A stretch of DNA of 64,000 nt from Pseudomonas fildesensis (GCF_001050345.1 NZ_LFMW01000017.1:62001-126000), one strand, 5' to 3'; positions 7,738-19,773 are shown, numbered from the stretch's first letter. Numbers and translations: made by a program. The notes: a model not told the origin generated them from the letters alone.

Positions 7738-9561
7738 CTATTCGCTGTGCAGGTTTGCATAAATCAACTCAGCGAGTTTTTTACTGATACCGGGTGCTTT
7801 GGCTATTTCGTCAATGCTGGCACGGGATAGCTCCTGCAAGCCACCAAAATGTTTAAGCAAGTCGCGACGACGTGTCGGGCCTACGCCTGCCACCCCTTCC
7901 AGGGTTGAGGTTCGCCGGGTTTTGCCACGGCGCGCACGGTGGCCGGTAATCGCGAAACGGTGGGCTTCGTCGCGGATCTGCTGGATCAAGTGCAGCGCAG
8001 GCGAGTCGCCCTTCAAGGTGAACTCATGGGCCGCATCATTCAAGTACAACGTCTCGAACCCGGCCTTGCGTGTGGCGCCTTTGGCCACGCCGAGCAGGAT
8101 CAGGTCGGGCACGGCCAGTTCGTTGAGCACGTCACGGGCCATGGATAACTGGCCCTTGCCGCCGTCTACCAGCAGGATATCGGGCAGCTTGCCCTCCCCG
8201 TCCTTCAGTTTACTGAAGCGGCGCATGAGAGCCTGGTGCATGGCGGCGTAGTCATCGCCGGCAGTGACGCCTTCGATGTTGTAACGCCGGTAATCGGATT
8301 TGATCGGACCTTCCGGCCCGAACACCACGCAGGACGCCACCGTGGCTTCGCCGCTGGAGTGGCTGATGTCATAGCATTCCAGGCGCTGCGGTGGCTCGTC
8401 CAGGTTGAGGACTTCGGCCAGAGCGTCAAAACGTGCGGCGACGTGCTGTCGATTGGCCAGGCGTGCGCCGAGGGCCTGCTCGGCGTTGGTCACGGCCAAT
8501 TGCTGCCAACGCGCACGGGTACCGCGTACGCGGTGGCTAATGTCCAGCTCGCGGCCGCGCAGCTCGTGGATCGCCTCGATCAGCGTCGGGAAGTCTTCAT
8601 GCACCACGTTGACGATCAACTCTGATGGCAAGTCGCGCTCTGGGCTGCTGACGTAATACTGGCCAAGAAAGGCAGCCATGACTTCGGCCACCTCCTCGTC
8701 GATACCGGTTTGCGGGAAAAAGTTCTTGCTGCCCAGTACTCGCCCGCCACGCACGCTGATCAGGTGCACACAAGCGCCACCCGGGTTAACGAAGGCGGCG
8801 ATCACATCGACGTCACCGGTGCCGCCTTCCATGCTTTGCTGGTCCTGGACGCGGCGCAGCAGGGAGATCTGGTCACGCAGCTCGGCGGCACGTTCGAAAT
8901 CCAAGGTGCTGGCGGCCTGCTCCATGGCGCCGGAAAGCTCATCGGTAAGCGCATTGCTGCGACCTTCGAGGAACATCACCGAGTGGCGCACATCATCGGC
9001 GTACTCCGCTGGCTCAACCAACCCGACGCAGGGCGCCTTGCAACGTTTGATCTGGTATTGCAGGCACGGTCGCGTGCGGTTCTTGTAGAAGCTGTCTTCG
9101 CACTGGCGCACAAAAAAGGTCTTTTGCAGCAGGCTCAAGCTTTCACGAATCGCACCGGCGCTGGGGTAAGGCCCGAAGTACTTGCCCTTCTGCTTCTTCG
9201 CCCCACGGTGAATGCTCAGGCGTGGGAAGTTGCCGTCGGATAAAAACACGTAAGGATAGGATTTATCGTCACGCAGCAGGATGTTGTAGGGCGGCCGCCA
9301 CTCCTTGATCAGCGTCTGCTCAAGCAGCAACGCCTCGGTTTCATTGGCGGTAATGGTGGTCTCGACCTGGGCGATGCGCGCTACCAGGGCGGCAGTCTTC
9401 GGCGCGAGGCCGGTCTTGCGAAAGTAGCTCGCCAGGCGGTTTTTCAGGTTCTTGGCTTTGCCGACATACAGCAGGCGTGCCTCGCTGTCGAACATGCGGT
9501 AAACGCCGGGGCGACCACTGCACGTTGAGAGGAAGGCACTTGGATCGAACGGTGTGGTCAT
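7738..9561 (-). CDS. uvrC: UvrABC excinuclease subunit C
   Basis: UvrC makes both incisions in nucleotide excision repair after UvrA/UvrB damage recognition. The 607-residue protein has an N-terminal GIY-YIG nuclease domain (GVYRMFD...LLYVGKAKNLKNRL), a UvrB-binding UVR segment (about 200-235), the RNase H-like C-terminal nuclease (ECYDISHSSGE, LLVDGGKGQ) and tandem helix-hairpin-helix motifs at the end (GVAGVGPTRRRDLLKHFGG). The length is standard. It begins one base after the gacA stop, so the two are translationally close, a pairing conserved in gammaproteobacteria (uvrY-uvrC). Confidence 0.98.
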   Translation of the reverse strand: MTTPFDPSAFLSTCSGRPGVYRMFDSEARLLYVGKAKNLKNRLASYFRKTGLAPKTAALVARIAQVETTITANETEALLLEQTLIKEWRPPYNILLRDDKSYPYVFLSDGNFPRLSIHRGAKKQKGKYFGPYPSAGAIRESLSLLQKTFFVRQCEDSFYKNRTRPCLQYQIKRCKAPCVGLVEPAEYADDVRHSVMFLEGRSNALTDELSGAMEQAASTLDFERAAELRDQISLLRRVQDQQSMEGGTGDVDVIAAFVNPGGACVHLISVRGGRVLGSKNFFPQTGIDEEVAEVMAAFLGQYYVSSPERDLPSELIVNVVHEDFPTLIEAIHELRGRELDISHRVRGTRARWQQLAVTNAEQALGARLANRQHVAARFDALAEVLNLDEPPQRLECYDISHSSGEATVASCVVFGPEGPIKSDYRRYNIEGVTAGDDYAAMHQALMRRFSKLKDGEGKLPDILLVDGGKGQLSMARDVLNELAVPDLILLGVAKGATRKAGFETLYLNDAAHEFTLKGDSPALHLIQQIRDEAHRFAITGHRARRGKTRRTSTLEGVAGVGPTRRRDLLKHFGGLQELSRASIDEIAKAPGISKKLAELIYANLHSE

Positions 9562-9562
9562 G

Positions 9563-10204
9563 TCAGGCGCTGGCGTCCACCATGCCGTGGCGCACCGCGA
9601 GCAAGGTCAATTCAACATCACTGCTGATGGCGAGCTTCTCGAAAATGCGATAGCGGTAGGTGTTGACGGTCTTGGGCGACAGGCACAGCTTGTCGGAGAT
9701 GCTCTGCACCTTCTGGCAACCGACAATCATCAAGGCGATCTGGATTTCCCGCTCCGACAGCGCATCAAACGGCGAATCGCTGGTGGGCTGGAAGGACTTG
9801 ATGGCCAACTGCTGGGCAATCTGCGGGCTGATATAACGCTGGCCGGCAAATACCAGGCGAATCGCCTGGACCATTTCGGCCAGGCCCGCACCCTTGGTCA
9901 GGTAGCCGGCCGCACCCGCCTGCAAAAGACGTGTAGGAAACGGGTCTTCCTCGCACACGGTGACCACCACGACTTTGATGTCCGGATGGCTGCGCAACAA
10001 TTTGGTAGTGGCACCAAGACCTCCTATCCCGGGCATCTTGACGTCCATCAACACCACATCGGGTTTCAACTCCCGGGCCTTGATCAGAGACTCCTCCCCC
10101 GACTCAGCCTGGCCGACTACTTGCAGGCCATCGATGTCAGCCAGCATTCGTGTAATGCCTGTACGAACGAGATCATGGTCATCGACTACTAGCACCCTAA
10201 TCAA
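9563..10204 (-). CDS. gacA: Response regulator GacA, TTG start
   Basis: GacA is the response regulator of the GacS/GacA system. It activates the small RNAs that titrate RsmA/RsmE and so controls secondary metabolism and biofilm traits. The 213-residue protein has a receiver domain (acidic DDHD near the start, phospho-acceptor Asp in VLMDVKMPG about residue 54) and a LuxR-type helix-turn-helix at the C-terminus (LSEREIQIALMI, LCLSPKTVNTYRYRIFEKL). I place the start at TTG 10204 (product IRVLVVDDHD after the initiator), because GAGGTG lies just upstream and this matches the family N-terminus. An ATG at 10252 would add 16 unlikely residues. Confidence 0.96.
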   Translation of the reverse strand: MIRVLVVDDHDLVRTGITRMLADIDGLQVVGQAESGEESLIKARELKPDVVLMDVKMPGIGGLGATTKLLRSHPDIKVVVVTVCEEDPFPTRLLQAGAAGYLTKGAGLAEMVQAIRLVFAGQRYISPQIAQQLAIKSFQPTSDSPFDALSEREIQIALMIVGCQKVQSISDKLCLSPKTVNTYRYRIFEKLAISSDVELTLLAVRHGMVDASA

Positions 10205-10356
10205 GCAGACACCTCGCGATTTGGTCTTATAGGTTGCTGAACACCTTAGCAAAAAACCAAGGCGCAGACCTAGCTGGAAGCGTCATATATATAGAGTTTC
10301 AACGCGCTGCGCCTGTTCGGCGAATGACGAAAAGGCGCTGTTTCCTGGGTAAAGGG

Positions 10357-10722
10357 TCAAGAATCCTGGGGCTGCAGCTTGATTTTCCCATTCGATAAAT
10401 AGGAATGCTCCGCCAGGGTGGCCGTCAAGCGGCGAATCGCATCCTGGTCTTCCTTAAACATCGCGCGGTAATCACCCAGTACTTTTTCTTCAATCTGGCT
10501 CAGGTTCTCCAATTGAAGCGGTGTTGAATTACCAGTCAGCACGTAGAGGATATCCACACCTCTTGCGGCGACACGAGACAGGTAATCTGCTTTAGGTGCA
10601 CGACCTCCGTTTTCATATTTACCTTGGGCGTTGGCTTCGACGCCGCCTATTTCACCAAATACTTTCTGCGACAAGCCTAGTCGCTCTCTTTCTTGCCTTA
10701 AGCGCGAACCGATTCCACTCAT
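10357..10722 (-). CDS. XRE-family repressor-like regulator
   Basis: The product has 121 residues from ATG 10722 (MSGIGSRLRQERERLGLSQ). An N-terminal helix-turn-helix of the Cro/CI type spans about residues 5-60 (LSQKVFGEIGGVEANAQGKYENG). A C-terminal helical tail may serve oligomerisation. The ORF could start 16 codons upstream, but that would extend into the shared promoter region. It is divergent from the small DNA-binding gene at 10803, with 80 bp between the starts. This is the layout of a phage or pyocin CI/Cro switch, although no other phage genes are seen nearby. Target genes are unknown. Confidence 0.8.
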   Translation of the reverse strand: MSGIGSRLRQERERLGLSQKVFGEIGGVEANAQGKYENGGRAPKADYLSRVAARGVDILYVLTGNSTPLQLENLSQIEEKVLGDYRAMFKEDQDAIRRLTATLAEHSYLSNGKIKLQPQDS

Positions 10723-10802
10723 TTGGATGTATGATCCTTTATGCCCCACCCCAAGAGGTGACACCCTCATCTCTTTTACACAAACTTGAACGGTTTTTAA
10801 CT

Positions 10803-11042
10803 ATGCCCGGTATCCGCACTGCTGCACAAGCCAAGGCTTGGTTAGACCATCAAGGAAAGTCAGTTCAAGCGTTCGCGCGCGAGCACGGTGTCGACCCGGC
10901 TACCACCTATCAAGTGCTCGCTGGGCGTAAAAAGGGACGGCGTGGGGAAGCCCATAAGGTGGCGGTCCTCCTGGGCATGAAAGAAGGGATTATCCTGGAC
11001 GAAACTGAAGCCCAGCACAGCGGTAGAGAAGTTGTTTCCTGA
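10803..11042 (+). CDS. Small helix-turn-helix DNA-binding protein (Cro/Cox-like)
   Basis: The product has 79 residues, starting MPGIRTAAQAKAWL. It contains a predicted helix-turn-helix (SVQAFAREHGVDPATTYQVL) followed by a basic stretch (GRKKGRRGEAHK). I choose ATG 10803 because upstream codons overlap the divergent repressor gene. Small proteins of this kind in Pseudomonas are usually prophage or tailocin regulators. It pairs with the XRE gene on the other strand. Its function here is inference. Confidence 0.7.
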   Translation: MPGIRTAAQAKAWLDHQGKSVQAFAREHGVDPATTYQVLAGRKKGRRGEAHKVAVLLGMKEGIILDETEAQHSGREVVS

Positions 11043-11077
11043 AGGCAGTATGCGCTTATTAGAGATCAGTGCCTGTT

Positions 11078-11518
11078 TTAGACTGCGGTCTGACAAAGGC
11101 GCTCCATTTGCCAGAAGCACGCTTCATCGCTGACGATACTCAGCCCCTGCCGCAGATAGAGTTGCCTGGCGGGATTGGTCTTGAACACAGTCAGCCGCAG
11201 CAGCCTCAAGCCCAGTGCTCGCGCCTTGAAGACCATCTGCTCCAATACCCAACTGCCCGCCCCTTGGCCGCGACATGCCTCGATTACGTGCAACTCGCGA
11301 ATGAATAGCGCTTCGTCGTCCCGGCTCACGCTGATAAAACCTATGACTGCCTCGTCGCGGCAGATCAACCAGCTTTTGCGCCCCGCCCAGGCGGTGTCGA
11401 AACCATCATTGGACCAAATGAAACCGTAGTACTCGTAGTAGCAATTCATCGCTTCACGTGTGAGCGTGCGCGCAAACAGCCGGTCCTGGTCTGTCGCTGC
11501 GCGCAGTTGAAATGTCAT
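11078..11518 (-). CDS. GNAT family N-acetyltransferase
   Basis: The 146-residue protein has a GNAT fold. The acetyl-CoA binding motif is in the segment ELHVIEACRGQGAGSWVLEQM (R-G-Q-G-A-G, about residues 97-117), and a downstream strand-helix reads RLTVFKTNPARQLYLRQGL. The substrate cannot be predicted. It ends 35 bp from the end of the small regulator gene (convergent). The start lies 18 bp after the nitrilase-family gene ends, so the two may be co-transcribed. Confidence 0.85.
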   Translation of the reverse strand: MTFQLRAATDQDRLFARTLTREAMNCYYEYYGFIWSNDGFDTAWAGRKSWLICRDEAVIGFISVSRDDEALFIRELHVIEACRGQGAGSWVLEQMVFKARALGLRLLRLTVFKTNPARQLYLRQGLSIVSDEACFWQMERLCQTAV

Positions 11519-11536
11519 TCTTTCATCCTCTCCAAT

Positions 11537-12283
11537 TCAGATCTCCACCTGCCGTCCGGTCCAGCGCCCACCCTCTCGATGTGCAATCACCAGTGCCTCG
11601 CCAATGCCCGACGCCGCAGCAATCAAGCCGTTCGTATCCCAAATGGCGCTCTGCCCCGCGCAGGTCCACCCGCCAGTGGGTCCACCATGGTTGGCCATCA
11701 GTACTATCATCCGGTGTTCAGCGGCGTACGCCTGGAGCAACGCGGTATCGGCGGCATAGCCACCCTCGCTGATCAGCACGCAGGCGGCATAAATATTTGC
11801 GCCAGATTCTGCCGCATTACGTGGGTGGCTGGAGTGGGAGAAGTCCGCGCACACTGCCAGTGCAATCCGATCATCTCCCCACTCAAGCGCTTCACCGCCC
11901 TGCCCCGCTATAAACGCCGCCTCTTCGCCAGGGTGAAGATGCTGCTTGGTGTAAACAGCAAGAGAGCCATCCGCCCCCAGCACCAGCGCGCCAATCAACA
12001 CACCCACCTCAGGCGCCAGGCGGACCGGCATCCCCACCACCGCCGTCAAACGCAACTCCCGCGCCATCTCACGCAGCGGCGACAGTACAGCGTCCTCTGG
12101 AGCTATCGCCAACTCGGCGGCCAACGCAGGCTCATACCCCGTCAACGACAGCTCCGGAAACACCAGCAATTGCACGCCTTGCTCCGCGGCCGCACGCATA
12201 AACGTCAGGTGCCGTTGGATATTGGCCGGCACATCGCCCGCAATGGAAAGGGTTTGAGCAGCAGCAAGGGTCAAGGCAGTCAT
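11537..12283 (-). CDS. Carbon-nitrogen hydrolase (nitrilase superfamily)
   Basis: The 248-residue cytosolic amidase-type enzyme has the full catalytic triad of the superfamily: Glu in FPELSLTGYE (about 43), Lys in TKQHLHPGEE (about 112) and Cys in VCADFSH (about 146). The length fits omega-amidase or N-carbamoyl-type members; the natural substrate is not evident. It is unlike the other member at 25478, which has the Cys in LICWDIWFPE. It may form a small operon with the acetyltransferase gene downstream. Confidence 0.88.
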   Translation of the reverse strand: MTALTLAAAQTLSIAGDVPANIQRHLTFMRAAAEQGVQLLVFPELSLTGYEPALAAELAIAPEDAVLSPLREMARELRLTAVVGMPVRLAPEVGVLIGALVLGADGSLAVYTKQHLHPGEEAAFIAGQGGEALEWGDDRIALAVCADFSHSSHPRNAAESGANIYAACVLISEGGYAADTALLQAYAAEHRMIVLMANHGGPTGGWTCAGQSAIWDTNGLIAAASGIGEALVIAHREGGRWTGRQVEI

Positions 12284-12429
12284 GGTCGCGTCCCAGCAAA
12301 CATTTCGAATGTGTCATTAGCATATCGGCACTCACCCCATAGCCGTAAGTACCCCCACACAATAGAAATTACTTATTGAATCCACCCGTGCGCGTCTAGT
12401 AAGCTCCCCCCATCATTTGGAGACATACC

Positions 12430-12564
12430 ATGTTGCAACTCACCCACACTCAGGTTTGCCCTGCTGCCAGCGCCTCGCGCTCGGTGTCGGCTACCCGCGT
12501 GAACGGTTCGAGCGCACTGGTCAGCTTTTATTTTGGGTATTGGTTTAGCCACTGGCGCGCCTGA
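12430..12564 (+). CDS. Leader peptide 1 of the DAHP synthase gene, aromatic-rich
   Basis: A 44-codon reading frame starts at ATG 12430 with GGAG nine bases upstream. Near its end it has the run FYFGYWFSHW, seven aromatic residues in ten codons. The stop is about 50 bp before a strong intrinsic terminator (12615-12654), which precedes the gene for the first enzyme of aromatic amino-acid synthesis. This is the layout of ribosome-mediated transcription attenuation, in which stalling on scarce Phe, Tyr or Trp codons would favour read-through. It is supported by position and composition only. A possible promoter (TTGAAT at 12376, TAGTAA at 12397) is weak. Confidence 0.72.
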   Translation: MLQLTHTQVCPAASASRSVSATRVNGSSALVSFYFGYWFSHWRA

Positions 12565-12614
12565 TACCTGAAATCGGCGCCCACTGCTCAAGGGGTCGCC
12601 TACCAGAGAAATCT

Positions 12615-12654
12615 AACCCCCGGTCGGCTCCCCGATCGGGGGTTTTGTTTTTTC
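12615..12654 (+). terminator. Attenuator: intrinsic terminator in the DAHP synthase leader
   Basis: A 13-bp stem (AACCCCCGGTCGG at 12615-12627 with CCGATCGGGGGTT at 12632-12644, one G-T pair) has a 4-nt loop and is followed by TTTGTTTTTT. It lies between leader peptide 1 and leader peptide 2, some 250 bp before the structural gene. It is therefore a premature terminator rather than an end-of-operon signal. Confidence 0.88.
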
Positions 12655-12706
12655 AGGTCTCCATAAAATTTTTTGCTTGATCAAGAACACTTAAAGGAAT
12701 CACGAC

Positions 12707-12859
12707 ATGAACTACGCCACCTATTACCGCTACGACACTTGCACTGCATGGCGATTTAGCCAGCTCCGCTCGGGACAGCCTGCCGCCTCCGATCGGTCAC
12801 CTATTGGTGGCAAGCCAACACACGTAGCCGATACGGCCAATTGTCGAACACCCCAGTAG
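12707..12859 (+). CDS. Candidate leader peptide 2 of the DAHP synthase gene, Tyr-rich
   Basis: A 50-codon frame starts at ATG 12707 with AAGGA about nine bases upstream. It begins MNYATYYRYDTCTAWRF: four Tyr in the first nine codons, then Trp and Phe. It lies beyond the attenuator and ends 48 bp before the DAHP synthase start. In between, GCGGG-AACAG-CCCGC (12871-12885) can form a hairpin just upstream of the AGGAAG ribosome site. A second, possibly translational, control layer that senses tyrosine is an attractive reading. No T-tract is seen, so transcription termination here is not supported. Confidence 0.5.
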   Translation: MNYATYYRYDTCTAWRFSQLRSGQPAASDRSPIGGKPTHVADTANCRTPQ

Positions 12860-12907
12860 GGCCGAGCGTGCGGGAACAGCCCGCCGCTTGCCCAGGAAGC
12901 CTTGAAT

Positions 12908-13984
12908 ATGAACTCCTCCGTCGCCGCTCTGCCCATCTCTGCCCTGAAGAACGCCCTGACCAGCGCCAATGAAGCCCTGACCCAGCGCCTGCCCAGCTCG
13001 CTTGAGCTCAAGCACCAGTTGCCGCTCAGCCCGTTCCTCCATGAACAGATCCACGCCCATCGCCAAGCCGTGCGCGCCATCCTCAATGGCGAAGATTCAC
13101 GCTTGCTGGTGATTGTCGGCCCGTGCTCGATCCACGACCCCGAATCGGCCATGGAATACGCGCGCAATCTGAAGAAGCTGGCCCTGGAAGTCAGCGACCA
13201 GATGCTGCTGGTGATCCGCGCCTACGTCGAAAAACCGCGCACCACCATCGGTTGGAAAGGGCTGGCCTACGATCCGCACCTGGATGGCAGCGATGACATG
13301 GCCGCCGGCCTGAGCCTGTCCCGCGAGCTGATGCGCGAAATGCTGCGCCTGGGCCTGCCGGTCGCCACCGAGCTTCTGCAACCCATGGCCGCCGGTTACT
13401 TCGATGACCTGCTCAGCTGGGTGGCGATTGGCGCGCGCACCACCGAATCGCAGATCCACCGCGAAATGGCAAGTGGCCTGGGCATGCCCGTGGGCTTCAA
13501 GAACGGTACCGATGGCGGCGTCGCGATTGCCTGTGACGCGATGCGCTCGGCGTCCCACCCGCACCGCCACTTCGGCGTCGACAGCCAGGGCCATCCGGCG
13601 ATCATCCAGACCCCGGGCAACCCCGACACCCACCTGGTGCTGCGCGGCGGTCACCGAGGGCCGAACTACGATGCGCAGAGCGTGGCGCAGATCAAGCACG
13701 ATCTGGCCAAGTCCAAGGTCGCGCCGCGGATCATGGTCGATTGCAGCCATGCCAACAGCGGCAAGGACCCGCTGCGTCAGCCGGCGGTGTTCAACGATGT
13801 GCTCGAACAGCGCTTGCAGGGCGACACGTCGTTGATCGGCATGATGCTCGAAAGCCACCTGTTCGAAGGCTGCCAGCCGTTGAGCATGTCGATGAAATAC
13901 GGTGTGTCGGTGACCGACGGTTGCCTGGGCTGGGACGCCACCGAGCAGTTGTTGCGCAGTGCCGCCGAGCATTTGCGCGCTTAG
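12908..13984 (+). CDS. 3-deoxy-7-phosphoheptulonate (DAHP) synthase, class I
   Basis: The enzyme condenses phosphoenolpyruvate and erythrose-4-phosphate to DAHP, the entry to the shikimate pathway. The 358-residue protein has the class I signatures VGPCSIHD (about 70), EKPRTTIGWKG, FKNGTDGG and the metal-binding MVDCSHANSGK, and is related to E. coli AroF/AroG/AroH. I cannot tell from sequence which amino acid inhibits it. I choose ATG 12908 (MNSSVAALP) with AGGAAG upstream; a TTG six bases earlier is less likely. The two aromatic leader peptides and the attenuator in front suggest control by aromatic amino-acid supply. Confidence 0.95.
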   Translation: MNSSVAALPISALKNALTSANEALTQRLPSSLELKHQLPLSPFLHEQIHAHRQAVRAILNGEDSRLLVIVGPCSIHDPESAMEYARNLKKLALEVSDQMLLVIRAYVEKPRTTIGWKGLAYDPHLDGSDDMAAGLSLSRELMREMLRLGLPVATELLQPMAAGYFDDLLSWVAIGARTTESQIHREMASGLGMPVGFKNGTDGGVAIACDAMRSASHPHRHFGVDSQGHPAIIQTPGNPDTHLVLRGGHRGPNYDAQSVAQIKHDLAKSKVAPRIMVDCSHANSGKDPLRQPAVFNDVLEQRLQGDTSLIGMMLESHLFEGCQPLSMSMKYGVSVTDGCLGWDATEQLLRSAAEHLRA

Positions 13985-14155
13985 GGGCAACCGATCAAGG
14001 CGCTGCTACAGCGGGTACAGCGCCTCGTCAGACGGTACAAGACACCGGCCATTCGTGATTTTCGGTAAAGAGTCCTTTTCGGATTCGACGGTTTTTCCGA
14101 AGGAACGACGGGCGGATACTCGACTCCATTGTTCACACCCGCTCAGGAGTTACTG

Positions 14156-14974
14156 ATGTCTATCCCTACACAAAACGTACCCGCCTTCGGCCTCGGCACT
14201 TTCCGCCTGCAAGGCCAGGTGGTGATCGATTCCGTCAGCACCGGCCTGGAGCTGGGCTACCGCGTCATCGACACCGCACAGATCTATGAAAACGAAGCCG
14301 ACGTCGGCCAGGCGATTGCCGACAGCGGCGTGCCGCGTGACGAGCTGTTTATCACCAGCAAGATCTGGATTGCCAACTTCGCCGAAGGCCAGCTGATTCC
14401 GAGCCTCAAGGAGAGCCTGCGCAAGCTCAAGACCGACTACCTGGACCTGACCCTGATCCACTGGCCATCGCCGGAAGACCAGGTGCCCGTCGCCGAATTC
14501 ATGGGCCAGTTGCTCGAAGCCAAGCGCCTGGGCCTGACGCGCCAGATCGGTATTTCCAACTTCACGATTGACCTGATGAAGCAGGCGATTGCCGCCGTCG
14601 GCGCCGAGAACATCGCCACCAACCAGATCGAACTCCACCCCTACCTGCAAAACCAGAAGGTCGTGGATTTCGCCACGGCCAACGGTATCCAGATCACTTC
14701 GTACATGACCCTGGCCTACGGCGAAGTACTGAAAGACCCGGTGATCCAGCAGATCGCCGAGCGCCATCAGGCCACCCCCGCACAAGTGACACTGGCCTGG
14801 GCCATGCAACTGGGTTATGCGGTGATCCCCTCGTCGACCAAACGCGCCAACCTGGAAAGCAACCTCAAGGCCCTGCAACTGACCTTGAGCGATGCCGACA
14901 TGGCGCAGATTGCCGGCCTGGAGCGCGGCCACCGCTTGACCAGCCCCAAGGGCATTGCGCCGAAGTGGGACTAA
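14156..14974 (+). CDS. dkgB: Aldo/keto reductase, DkgB-like
   Basis: This 272-residue NADPH-dependent oxidoreductase has the family tetrad: Asp (VIDTAQIY), Tyr in the same segment, Lys (ITSKIW) and His (TLIHWPSP). Its closest look is 2,5-diketo-D-gluconate reductase B and methylglyoxal reductases. The C-terminal cofactor loop VIPSSTKRANLESNLKAL is present. ATG 14156 has AGGAG eight bases upstream. It stands alone, 171 bp after the DAHP synthase gene, and converges with the receiver-like gene. The physiological substrate is uncertain. Confidence 0.88.
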   Translation: MSIPTQNVPAFGLGTFRLQGQVVIDSVSTGLELGYRVIDTAQIYENEADVGQAIADSGVPRDELFITSKIWIANFAEGQLIPSLKESLRKLKTDYLDLTLIHWPSPEDQVPVAEFMGQLLEAKRLGLTRQIGISNFTIDLMKQAIAAVGAENIATNQIELHPYLQNQKVVDFATANGIQITSYMTLAYGEVLKDPVIQQIAERHQATPAQVTLAWAMQLGYAVIPSSTKRANLESNLKALQLTLSDADMAQIAGLERGHRLTSPKGIAPKWD

Positions 14975-15393
14975 ACCCCGCCCGCACGTGCGCGGGATAA
15001 CTCCCGCAGCCACGGCAATACCCGCAGGCCCATCGTGGCCTCGGGCGGGTCGATGATGTCCATGAAGTGTTCGAGGTTGACGTTGTCCGGCACCCCCGGC
15101 AGCCGCACCAGCACCGCCGGTGTTGCGCCGACGGGTGCACCCAGGTCCAGATGGTCGTAGACCAGCACATGCCGCACCTGGGCTTGCGGCCCACTGGCAT
15201 GGGCAGCCAAACCCGCATTGATGATCAGCACATCAAAGGGTTCGGCCGGGATGGCCGTAAGAATTTGTACTTCTTCAAAGGTTTGCACCGGCACGATCCG
15301 GTGATACCCCAACTGGTTGAGCATCTTTTCGATGTACAGCCGTTGCAGGTGCTGTTCATCGGCAATCAGGACAGTCAGTGCTTTGTTCGGCAT
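14971..15393 (-). CDS. Degenerate response-regulator receiver-like protein
   Basis: The product has 140 residues. It starts like a receiver domain (ALTVLIADEQHLQRLYIEKMLNQLGY, acidic pair present). At the phospho-acceptor position, where IxxDxxMP is expected, it reads VLIINAGLAA with no Asp. The end (LEHFMDIIDPPEATMGLRVLPWL) resembles the tail of receiver-only proteins. It is probably not phosphorylatable and may act by protein contact. It lies 134 bp downstream of the large BvgS-like kinase on the same strand and may belong to the same signalling group. It overlaps the end of dkgB by 4 bp (convergent). Confidence 0.7.
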   Translation of the reverse strand: MPNKALTVLIADEQHLQRLYIEKMLNQLGYHRIVPVQTFEEVQILTAIPAEPFDVLIINAGLAAHASGPQAQVRHVLVYDHLDLGAPVGATPAVLVRLPGVPDNVNLEHFMDIIDPPEATMGLRVLPWLRELSRARAGGV

Positions 15394-15527
15394 GGCAAAC
15401 CCCTGGGCAGGCAGTGCTCGTCATTGAGCGTCGCCCATTTTCCAGACATATCCCGAAGACAAAATCAGGCATGTTCCCACTTCGCGTAGGAGTTATCCCA
15501 AAACCACTGAATGGCCATCAACGGCGG

Positions 15528-19145
<3,618 letters not shown>

Positions 19146-19146
19146 T

Positions 19147-19773
19147 TCAGATCAGATGATTGCGCTGGGCGAACTTGGACAGGTGCACCACCGATGACAT
19201 GCGCAATTTCTCCTTGAGGCGGGTCTTGTAGGTACTGATGGTCTTGTGGCTCAACAGCATGTCTGCGGCGATTTCCTTGTTGCCCAGGCCCAGGGCCAGT
19301 TTCTGCAATACCGTCAGCTCGCGATCCGAGAGCGCCTCCACCAGTTCGCGCTCGCTGGTCTGCAAATCATCGCGGCGCACCGAACTGGTCGGCAGGCTGG
19401 GGAAGCAACTGTAGTTGGACATCACCGCCTTGATCGCCTTTTGCAACTCGTCCAGCTCGCCGGTCTTGGCGACAAACCCCATGGCTCCGGCACGCATGCA
19501 GCGGGTGGAAAAAAACACGGCCAAGTAAGAAGTGAGCACCAGGATCTTGCACGGCAGACCCAGTGCCTTGATTCGCGCGATCACCTCCAGCCCGCCCAAC
19601 TTGGGCATCGCCAGGTCGAGAATGACCAAATCCGGCCTTCCCTCTCTGGCCTTTTGCACGGCATCGGCACCATTACCGGCTTCATCAATTTCAGTAAAAC
19701 CTTCCTGCTTCAACAGATACCGCACAGTGGCTCGGATAAACGGGTGATCATCCACGATTAAAGCTTTGCTCAT
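19147..19773 (-). CDS. LuxR-type response regulator, BvgA/EvgA family
   Basis: The 208-residue protein has a receiver domain (IVDDHPFIR; phospho-acceptor Asp in LVILDLAMPKLGG about residue 54) and a C-terminal LuxR helix-turn-helix (LSDRELTVLQKLALGLGNKEIAADMLLSHKTISTYKTRL). I start at ATG 19773 (MSKALIVDD) with AGGGG upstream; an earlier Met would add 13 residues. It is the first gene of the operon and the obvious partner of the BvgS-like kinase that follows. Regulated genes cannot be named from this window. Confidence 0.93.
   Translation of the reverse strand: MSKALIVDDHPFIRATVRYLLKQEGFTEIDEAGNGADAVQKAREGRPDLVILDLAMPKLGGLEVIARIKALGLPCKILVLTSYLAVFFSTRCMRAGAMGFVAKTGELDELQKAIKAVMSNYSCFPSLPTSSVRRDDLQTSERELVEALSDRELTVLQKLALGLGNKEIAADMLLSHKTISTYKTRLKEKLRMSSVVHLSKFAQRNHLI

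Noticed and set aside
12373..12591. 72-codon frame opposite the first aromatic leader
   Set aside because: It has no ribosome site and is antisense to a better-supported leader peptide.
12860..12907. Second intrinsic terminator before DAHP synthase
   Set aside because: A GCGGG-AACAG-CCCGC hairpin exists but no T-tract follows, so termination is not supported.
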